This document shows positions 1-10,800 of a stretch of 64,000 nt of DNA, one piece after another. A program made the translations under genes and the position numbers. Position 1 is the stretch's first letter. Each line of letters begins with the position of its first letter. The notes beneath the pieces were generated by a model. The model worked only from the letters and a program-made list of their open reading frames with translations. It ran no database searches and was not told the origin of the DNA. The stretch comes from Mermis nigrescens (taxonomy: Eukaryota > Nematoda > Enoplea > Mermithida > Mermithidae): positions 14,325,877-14,389,876 of the forward strand of contig JAVLUZ010000157.1 in NCBI GenBank assembly GCA_036768485.1, given 5' to 3'.

Positions 1-1575
1 TACTATGCTTTAGGAACTCTAAGATGAACCTGAACGCGGTTGTATACAGTCAATAGGGAGCTAGTTCAAGCGGTTTAAAATTTACACTCTGGTGGTGGGC
101 GAAAAGCTACGTTTTTACCTTCTTTTAACTTGCCAACTGCTCGACGTGCGAAAATAAATTAAGTCTCAAGGGTTGCACATCGCATTCGGATGTGTTTCTT
201 TACATTCATTACAGACTTAGCCAAGGGGTATAAAGTTTAAACTCAGGGGTAAAAAACATGGTTTTACCATTTTTTGTCAAGTACTCCGGTTACGAATGGG
301 ATGGTGCGAACCATACATGAGCATCATCAAAATTCTGGGGGTCGGGATGGGGTCCGTTTGTGAAGTTAAATCTGTTACAGTATGAGACTTCAGCGATAAA
401 AATGTGCCGTTTGGAACGGAAGGGGTGCTATAGTCATTTTATATTTGCTGTGCCGATTGATCTACTCGTACTGTCCTAACAAGAATAAGTGAACGGATTC
501 TCGTATTTTAAGTCGACTCACGAAGTTCTCGTGCAATGTCCTCTGATTTCTTGGTCAAGTGGAAATAAGCCACAAACGCTGTCACTGTCCGGGTTTTAAC
601 TGACCAGAAATATTAAAGGAACTAACGAGCATGGGCGTCTCAAAATATCAAATGTCTCTTCACGTATTCGGGAGAATTGATTCAAAAATTTTTCATTCGT
701 TTTAGTCACTTAATTTATTAATTTTGATTACTGTTATTTTAATTTTTTATTCTACCTTATTTCGCTGCGTTCAAGCTCATTGAAATTAATGCACGTCCAA
801 AAATAATTATTATTGTGTGCATGTCATGCGCGTAAACACATGTAACCTATAAATAATTATACCCTTCCGCAAATTACCAGCGAGGCGCCGACAGAAAATT
901 GAGGCACTTGTGTAGCACCGGAAAAGACAGTCGGCGACATAGCCAACTTTTACTTCTGAAGCGGGATAAGAATTTAACGCGCTTCGTTTTTTTGTAAAAG
1001 TGCTTAGAGCTTATTTTCTATTCATTAATGGCAGACAAGGTTGAAAATTTTTGTGCATGATGTGCGTAGGAGCAGATGAATTTCAACTGCTGTAAAATTG
1101 AGAACACACGATCAACATAAGAGTGCTCTTTTTTACAAAATTTTTCGAGGCTATATTCCGAACTTCGCTGGGAGGGAACGCGGGCACGCCATTCCAGATC
1201 TTCAGCCATCGAAGGATACCTCGCATTCTCCCCTTATCTAATGTCCTACTCGAGTATACCCCGGCTACCCATAATAGGCTGGGTAGCAATATATTTATAA
1301 CCAAACTAATGTTTTTTATAGTTTGGGCAGGACAGACAAGGACGCCATGTTTGATGCAAGAGACATTTGCTTAGTTATTCCTTAATGCCGGAAAATGCTA
1401 CTGATCGTATGACAAGTTTTAGGGAAACTAAATGACCATTAATCCTTCCGCAACAAAAATATCAACAAATGCATATGCATTCCAAACGCGAAGTATAAAT
1501 TAATATAGCAAAATGTTTCACAAGGCTAGTACATACATAGACTGGTAGCCGACTGTCCGGTGAACATTAATCGCC
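1..1575. other. No confident gene; degenerate non-coding sequence
   Basis: No recognisable gene or element in the first kilobase. On the minus strand between about 1018 and 1300 two overlapping open frames of 63 and 73 codons look weakly protein-like (one contains YSLEKFCKKEHSYVDRVFS), but neither has clear splice borders or a family match. They could be 3' UTR or an extra exon of the minus-strand gene whose last recognised exon ends at 1576. A fragment near 300-360 resembles the dispersed repeat with the phrase CAAAATTCTGGGGG. Confidence 0.3.
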
Positions 1576-1857
1576 CTAATGGCAACAAGCCGTGGCATCA
1601 TCGAAAAGGGTCGTTTCCAAATAGCACCAATTATATTCGCTTGTGACGGGCTCCAAACCCAACAAGATCCTAACAGATTTACGAGCATTGCTGTAGAGCC
1701 ATGAGTGTGTTATCACGGCTATAAAAAGCACTATCCAAACCATACATACGGCAAACAAACGTGGAAAAAGTTCTATTGGTGTTGGCGCCTGGCGCACTGA
1801 CTGGACGGCACGCAGTAAATCCGTAGTTTTACGCTCCTCGCGCGGCCTTTGATCATA
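1576..1857 (-). CDS. Exon 4 (last) of the unknown membrane-protein gene
   Basis: This exon starts in phase 0 after the acceptor TTGTTGATTTAG and is open to TAG at 1578-1576, giving 93 residues. It begins YDQRPREERKTTDLLRAV and carries the only membrane segment of the model, FAVCMVWIVLFIAVI, then HSWLYSNARKSVRILLGLEP. Base composition is richer in GC than the flanks, and the hydrophobic and charged blocks are well ordered, as expected of real coding sequence. An alternative is that a donor lies inside the exon and the gene continues further left. Confidence 0.55.
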   Translation of the reverse strand, partial: YDQRPREERKTTDLLRAVQSVRQAPTPIELFPRLFAVCMVWIVLFIAVITHSWLYSNARKSVRILLGLEPVTSEYNWCYLETTLFDDATACCH

Positions 1858-4800
1858 CTAAATCAACAAAGACACAATTTCAAAAACGATGTTGTTTTGA
1901 TCGAGCATTTTTAATGTTATAAAATAGCTCGAAGTCTGGCTGAAATTTTAAAAAAGTTGTAATTGTCACCGCTTTACAAGCTCAACTGCTCAGTGTTTGA
2001 TTTTTTCATCAAGACATCAGAAAATTGCAAACATTTTTGCATCAAAAATTCTGGCCCACAGCCAAAACATCTACTGTATACGAATGTGCTTGTTATTCAA
2101 GAAACAAACGCAAAAAAAGGAGAGCGCTGTGCCGTAAAATATGGTAAAATTAACAGATACAATTTAAAAATATCAGCTGTAAGTATACACATATGTGGTG
2201 AGCACCTAAATTTGCGACCCTAAAAATGTATTCAGGGCAGAAGAAAGTAAATACAAATAAGACCAATCTGCTGGTAGGCATGTAAAAATGATGAAGTCTT
2301 TTAAGGGCGAAGGGAAGATAAAAATGTTAGAACAAGTATGAAATTCGAGTTAGCTGTATATGATTCATATTTTTATAACTTAACGTGCATCTATCTATAT
2401 TAATAAATTACATTTTAGAGCGAGTGGGAGTTTAGTTTTTCAATATGTACTTATTTTGATAATAAATGTTTGCGCCATTGCTAAGTTTTTTCATCATTGG
2501 CTCAATATAAAATCTATTAAAAAAATAGCTTTGAACAAAATTAGTTGACATGCTTCCCGGAAGAACAGCAAGGTACAAAAAAATATTTCCTGTTTAAGGA
2601 TTTTGTACGTGGGATATAGTACGGCCTGATTGTTGGAATTGTATTCCGCCATTTATAGTCATGATGCGCGGTACAATAGTAATTCCAGCTAAGTCCTACA
2701 GAGTCATAAGTTTAGCATAAGATATCAAATAGATATGACATAAGCAATGGATCCGTAAAGTTTGGTTACTCTAACTCATGGATCATCTAAAAATTGCTAA
2801 TGGGGATTCTGCATAAAATCCAAAAGCTTTCGGGTTGACGCCTCCTGAGCCTGACCATATATGTACAGAAGAATTTGGGGGTCAGGCCAAAAAAATTTCA
2901 CAAAGTGCTTTATTGGGCTTAAAAACGATGGGTAAACGTCAATAACACTGTTTTCTGACATTTCAAACAATGCTCGTACTTTCTAGAACAAAACGAAGTA
3001 AAAAAAATTCCGAAAATTTTTGAAAAATCGAGTAAATTGAACGAAATATAGTAAAAAATGTTTATATGGCGCGAAAATTTTCAGATTTCTGAGCCAAAAA
3101 TGAGCTGAAAGCTCTTAAAAAGGCACACTTTTTTACAACTTCGATCAACTTTTACAAAATATCGATAATTCTGGGGGGTCGCAGCCATTTTGCGGGGGAG
3201 GAGGGGGGTAAGATGCCATTCTAGGGGTCAAATTCCCCCGAGTCCCTCCCCCAAGAACACGTTTGCAGTCCAGATCGGCAATGCTGTGCGTCTGCGGTCG
3301 CAACCAGACATGTATGTGGGGGTGGGTTGTGGTCTAGACGATAGGTGCACAGAATCGCCGATCTGGAGGAAGGGGGTAAGCCGGTGTAAGGGGCGGTCAA
3401 AAGTTGAGCTTTTTTGGTTCAAAATGACCTCAAAAAATGGTATAAGCGCTAAAATGGCGTTAAAACTACATTATTACACAGTTTCCGGTCAATTTGGAGC
3501 ACTTTTGAAGAATTTCATTTTTCATCTGTTTTTGGCCCTCATTTTGCCTCATATTCCCAACAAAATTTTCCATTTTTCCATTCTGGCAGTTAGGATCAGA
3601 CATGCAAGTGGGGGGTTGGATGGTCCTGCCTGACCCCCAGAATGGAAAAATGGAAAATTTTGTGGGGAAAATGAGGCAAAATGAAAGCCAAAAACGGATG
3701 AAAAATGAAATTCTTCAAAAGTGCTCCAAATTGACCGGAAACGGTGTAATAACGTAGTTTTAACGCTATTTTAGCGATTATACCAGTTTTTGAGGTCATT
3801 TTGGCCCAAAAAGCACAGTTTTAGACTCCCTAGACCGACTGACACCCAGGTTGGTCGGCGATACTGTGCAGTGTGCACCTGTGGTCAGAACCCCCAATAC
3901 CCCCGTACATGTCTGGTCTAGACCCCCAGAATGGAAAAATGGTAAATCTCTTGGGGAAAATGAGGCAAAATGAAGGCCAAAAACGGATGAAAATTGCCAA
4001 TTTTCTCCAAAAATGCTTCAAAAAATTGTTTAATAACGTATATGGCTTTAACGCTATTTTAGCGCTTATATCAGTTTTTAAGGTCATTTTAGCCCAAAAA
4101 AGCTCAATTTGTAACCCCACAGACCGACTGATCCCCTAGATCGGCCATGCTGTGCATCTATGGTCTAGAATAGACCCCCCAGAATGGAAAGATGGGAAAT
4201 TTTCTCGGGAAAATCAGACAAAATGAATACCAGAATGGATAGAAATTTGAAAATTTTCTTCAAAAATGCTTTAAATTGACCAGAAACTGTGTAATAATGT
4301 ACTTTTAAGGCTGTTTTAGCGCTTAACCCAGTTTTTAATGTCATTTTAGTCCAAAAAGCTCAATTTTTGACCCTCCTTCAACCCTCCAGATCGGCTAACC
4401 CTTTCCCCCAGATCGGCCATGCTGCGCATTTGTGGTTGCAAGGCAAGTATATATGTGCAGCAAGGTAATTCTTAGGGTTGGCACGAAGTTTTAATAAAAT
4501 GCCTTTTTATGTTAAATAAATTTGTTTGTACGGTCATCAGCCAGACACGCGTGTTCTGGCTTTGGGGTTTAGACCCCACAGAAGACTGAGAGGGACGTGG
4601 AGATAGGTGAAAAGCAACACTTGAGCGCAAAAGCGCTAAAAATCCACGTTAAAATCTGAATTATGACAGCTATTTTTGCTGTTTTAACATTTGGTTCTAT
4701 AAAGCCATTCCGCTCGATAAAGTTCTACAGTGATCCTTCAGAGAAGAGTAATGGTGAAACGTTCTGATTCAAAGTGCAGACGTATCAATGCCAATTTTTT

Positions 4801-7800
4801 ACCGAGACAGTGGCCGTGGTCTTCTAGGCGGGGTCTGTACAAGGTGCAGGCACGTAGCTGGCCGTCCTATTTTGGGGCGATCAACACCAATTTTGGAGGA
4901 CTAAGCTTTAAAAAGGCCAAAAATAGCACAAAATAACGTTTAAAAAGTCCTATTTTTCTGAATTTTGGGAGGTACCGAACCCCCCACTACCCCCAGAGAT
5001 ACGTACCTGACAAGGTGATGTTCCTCATAATGAATACTACATATTTTGTGCATAATTTACAAACCACAAGGCCATAAATTTTAATCCTTAATAGTTACTA
5101 ATTCAGATAAGATACTTTGTTTTGCATTGGCCACTTTAATTTAAAACGAGTTTGGTGTACTTTTTTCAACAAAATTTCAAAATTGTTATTAATTTCGGGC
5201 GAAAAGAACGATCAAATTTTTTTAATTCTGAGAAAATTTGGGAAATTTAAGCAGAAAGATGTTCATAGACTTGAATTATTGGGCATTGAAGCATTTGACG
5301 CAAAGCGTCGAAATTTAGGAAATTTGTCTTAAATTGAAGAAAACAATGCTATAGCATTAAACAAGCTGTTTTGATACTATAGAAACTTTTTTAAAGTCAT
5401 GAAATAAGAATGTTTGTTGCAACTAAAAAATCTTTCTAGCGCAAAAACACGGCTTCTCCAAGTCAATTAAAAAGTATAAAATGTCATTAATAGGTTTTTT
5501 CGGCGCGAAACGCCAGAAAAGTTTGGTAAATTACGATCAACAACGGCCAAAAATCATTTTAAATTACGAACCCAGTCTTTACTCGCTAACGTGTCGGACC
5601 AATGAGGGAGGCGGCCGCTCCCTGCCCGACCGCATAGATCCGCCCATGCCCTTATCAAGCTATTACTTCGCGAATGCCGCCCGAGTAAGTGCTGCGTCCA
5701 GCTTGATCGACAGATGTTGCTGTTTGACCCGTTGTGGCCGAGGCAACGCCAGGTCCTTTAGTGACTGGAAAGCGATAAAGTACTCATCATATGACATAAA
5801 AGATGAGCAATTCTTTCAATAGATTAGAATTAAGCACTATCAAACATATACCCATATACTATGATTTCACAAAGATCAGAGACAATACCACATTGTAACA
5901 AACAACATAATTTCAGAAACTAGAAGAAAGTGCTTGTTTCATTTTTTCTACAGAAGAAAGTTCAAAAATTTCGGGTTATGACATGCATACTTATACATGC
6001 GCAAAAACTTGGTGTTATTACTTATCTACTATTAATGTTTTCTATGTGGCTTGATAAATTGTAATTTAGGTATAAAATAATTTTAAATGAAATGTCAAGC
6101 AGGGCTGCGTTTAAGCTGAGTGTTGTTAAAGCGACCGCCTCTTTCAGGGGTGAAAATGATTTCAAAGAGGAGGGGATTACTGACAAGTGTCGGATTCAGA
6201 ATTTTTGCTAGAGAGAGAAATAAAACACACCTGGGCGTGAAGAAGTTTGAGGGTTTAGACCTCCAGAATCTGAATACTTTCTTAAAATCAATAGACCCCG
6301 AACTGAAATGTTTGGCGATTTTTTTGTACAATTTCGCTCCATCAGATCCCCAGAATATGGTCACTGTTTAGCCCATAATGCATACATCTACATATCAAGA
6401 CAGCTAGAAATATGGTCCATCCCTTACCAGTGTACAAAACATTGTTCTTTTAGCTCATTTTTGAGAAATATCTCATTCTCAGTTTTTTTGACATTTTACG
6501 CCTGTGAAGATCGTCAATGAAGCTAGAAAATTCACAGCGCGCTAATTTTAATCTATTGAGCAAGTCAAAAAGGCTGCTAAATCTGCATTTCTGGCAGACT
6601 TTGAGTCCGAAATACTCTGAATCTAATGCGGCTCTTCACTTAACATCTGAGATATATGGTTAGAAAAAAGTATCGTATCGTGAGGAGACGAAAGCAGCGG
6701 TCGGGTTTCAACCGTAGATCCCAGGTTCGAGTCCCGGTCGCAGCCAACTTCTACAGTATCAATATGTTTGGTTTGTATCCACTATTTTGGACGGACATGT
6801 AACAGAGGAATGGGGGCTCCCCCATACATGAGTTGGTCGTTGCCCCGTCCACATCCCCAAAGTCAGAAATATATTGACTCCCCCCCCCGATTTTCGGCGA
6901 AAACTTGCGTTTGACTATTTTTAGTTACTTTTTGCCAATTTTGGCCAAGAATTAAAGGTCATTTATTCTATCTTCCCCTAAAAATGCCCGAGGACCTCCT
7001 GCCTAATTTCGAACCGTTGCATTTAAGATGTTGGATTGGGGTGGAAGCAATGATGGATCCTGTCGATTATTAATTCTATCAATTTGCGGCTCACTTCTGT
7101 TTAAAAAGTGAAACGACTATGCCATTTTCGTTTAATCTCATGCGAAATTTGAACTTAACTAAATTCAGATACATTGCTAGTAATCAGAAAGCCTTGACAT
7201 ATTTGAGCGATGAGCATTCTCGCTTTGATATCGGAATTCCGGTAGGCGCTAACTTTGTTGTTAATGCTTATTATTTGCTGAGACTCAAAATTTTTTCGCA
7301 TGACGAATCTGATTTCATGGTCCTAACGGGATGATAATAAACTACCGGAACACTTTTCAATACTATGAAGTTCAGCAAGCACTTCAGGATCCATCACACA
7401 TACAGCATTTGAAAAAATCTAATTAAATTGTGGACGAATAGCTTACGTGATATACGCAAAAGAATTATAAAGCAGGTTGTCGTCACACGTGGGCGTGGGG
7501 GTGTAGGGGGTTGGGAAGGTATGCACTCCCAGAAGGCCGAATACCCCCCCTCTGAATTCAATTTTTAAAATTTTTTCGCAATCTTTTGATGTCAATTGAT
7601 AGTGCTCGATGAGAAACGTTGAAAAATGGTGTTTTCTCGCCATACCACAATTTTTAAGACCATGTTTAGATCTTTGAAAAATCTTGCACGCCCCCAGAAT
7701 TTTGGTGCTGCCCACCCATGGTTGTCGTGCGTTGTGACATAAGCTGAAAGTTGATATGAATTCAAAAACCATGTCTAACTGTATAGGCACGAGAAAAAAG

Positions 7801-10800
7801 AGGGCGTAATAAATATTACATGTCTGACAAATGTTATTAGTTAACTTAAAAAGTGCAAGAATAGCAATTATTCAAATTTTCGTAGCACATTTTAGCCGAA
7901 ATGTCAAAAAATGGAAAGTTTAGAGGGCAACAAAATCTCTGATTTCTGCAATTTCAGCAAAGCAGACAATGTCAATGCTCTTAGCGCATTGAGAAACAGT
8001 AGGCTGTTTCGGTGGTAACATAACTTTTTAATTGCACGAGGCTCTAAAGAGTTCTTTTTCACAGAAAAAGTTAACAAAAAAAAATTTCACAGAAAAACGT
8101 CAGATCTGAAACAATTTTAGCAAAAAAAAGCAAAAAACGGTATTTTAATAATAAAGTCCGACACAATTAGACATTGATAGGAATTCGTGAACGTTTAATG
8201 CCTTATTTTAAAATTTCCAAGTGTCATTTTTTTGGCTTACGCGAATAATTTCTTCGAATAATATAAAGTTAGATTAAATTACTTACCACTTTGCTTCCCA
8301 GTCACAGATTGTCCTTTCAACTGCGAAGGTGATCGATTGTGGGAAGCATCTCTCTTAACAGAATAACGGACATCATTAAGTGCATTCGATGGTTTTAAGC
8401 AGACATCATTTGAAGTAGCCTCAGCCAAAGGGATGTGGTTGGGGCAAAACTGACAAAAATCGCACAATACATGCCAAAAATTCAATATGGGGGTCTACCG
8501 TAATCTACGGGGCATTTTCGATTCTTAGAGCTTAAAACCCGCGCGTTTATGTGTGCATCCGATAGTGACTTAAAACTAATGTGCATAGGATGTCATAAAA
8601 GATTTCTTTTCCTCACTATGGCAAGAAAAATCGTGATATTGCATGAAAGTAGTGCCCGACGGAAAAACCTTTTATAGCTTAATCTGTAAATGAGTAAAAC
8701 GTTTTATTACATTCAGGGGTTACAGAGATCCTTAGCACGCATAGTCATAGCCGTGCCTAGGGGGGCGAACTGTGCGGCCGCACAGGGCCGCTAAAATTAA
8801 GGGCCGCTAAAAAAGTTGTAGTGCATGCCGTATAGAATTCATTTTTTTGGCGGCCCTCATACAATAATTCGATACATATACGTTCAAAAGGATCAATTTT
8901 TCGCCGTTCTAATGCAAACACAGCCAGTTTAAAATCTTTACTTGCATATTTAAGAGAATGCTGACTAAGCTATACTTGATCTCATTTTTCAGACATATTG
9001 TTGATTTTTCTGTTGCAATAATGTGTGTCCAGAAAACTGAGTTTAAAAAGGCAAAAATGTCAAAATTTTCCGGCGCTTCGCACCGAGCCATAGATCCAAT
9101 GAATTTAAAAGCTTTCATCAGCTCAAATAATCTAGCACTTCACATCAATTTATTAATTTAATGCACTATTTATTCGTTGAATGAAAGTGCGCATGCTTGT
9201 TAAGCATAAAACTAAAAGTGCCAAAACTATTGTGTACCAGTTTGTCTATTCTTTGCTTTGTTTGTCTTTCTTTACAAGGACACAGTCCTATTTTAAATGA
9301 AAGGAATGGTCAAAGTTTCTTATGTTTTTGCGCATTTCCTCTTTTCTAAACTGCATCTTGTTAATAAGAAGGCCACGAATGGGACTGAAAACGGTAAGAA
9401 CAAAATTTTCATTGATACATTTTTGTATATCTTATTGGCAGCGACCCATTGCTGCGCTATGTTATTAGTAGTGGTCGAAAAACGCATTTCAGCTCATAAG
9501 TTTTGTGCAATGTAGGAGTTAATCAATTTTAAGTGTTTTTGGGCTTCATTCAAGACTGAGATTTGGCCGATTTTGCGAAAATTTTAACATTAATTTGACA
9601 TAAAATGCTTTTTTTACAAAATTTTTAGGGACTCTGCCCCGTACCCCTCAGGGAACGCTTGAGCGCGCCACCCCAGACCCCCCGCAGCATACATGGGCAG
9701 CACCAAAATTCTGGGGTGTGCAGGATTTCTTAGAGGTCAAAAGAATGGTATTAAAAATGATGGTATGGCAAAAAATACCATTTTTCAACGTTTCTCATTG
9801 AGCACTACCCACGAATACCAGCTTTAAAAACATGGAAAGATGATGAATTGCTTAAGTCATGCATACAGTTAGCTGCGTTTCTGGATGATCTTGATGGACC
9901 AGACATGTACACAGAGCTGAAAATTCTCGCTCGATCAAGTCCAAATGAATTAACTTCGCCACTAGCTACTCTTAAATATCTATCAAATGGCTTCCAGGAT
10001 GCTTTACCGAACCTTATAATTGATTTCAGAATTTTACTTGCAATACCTATTACTGTGACCTCAGCAGAACGTCCGTTCTCGAAACTGAAATTAATAAAGA
10101 CATATTTGCGGTCAAATATGACTGATTCTCGCCTAAGTGCACTAGCGATTATTTCAATTGAAAATGATTTATCATCTTCGTTAGATTTTTTGCAATTGAT
10201 TGACCGTTTGCCGCCCAGAAAGCTAGGGAAGTTATTTTGTAATAAAGCATGTCATCATTCACGAAATAGGTAAATTATTGGAGAAAAAACATACGATACC
10301 TACTTAAAATAATGTAGCACAATATTTTGTTAGTAAATTTACAGTAAGATGCATACTGCGATCATATAGGTGCATATGTAAAGGATATACATAAGTGATA
10401 ATTATGATGCATATAATACCAGTTTTAGAAATTATGGGGGCCGCTAAAATAAGTTTCGCCCAGGGCCGCTAAACCCCTAAGCACGGCCCTGCGCATAGTA
10501 AACCATATTTTTCACACATGCACACCGGGGGTATCCACCTACCGAGACTTTTGAAAGGCATACCCCCTAAGGCCGTTTGGGGACCAAACCTGTTGCTCGA
10601 ACCATGAAAAAGCGACAAATAACGTCTAATAGTATGATTTCAAGTAAAAATGCATGTTTTTCGAGCGGCAGATTGTTCAATTCGTTCAGGCAGATACTTT
10701 TCTTCCATTATTTTTTTATATATTAGATTCTACAGGTCACTTCACCGTCCTTAATATTATTTGTTTTAATACAAATTAAACACGAATATTCAAGAGTGAG

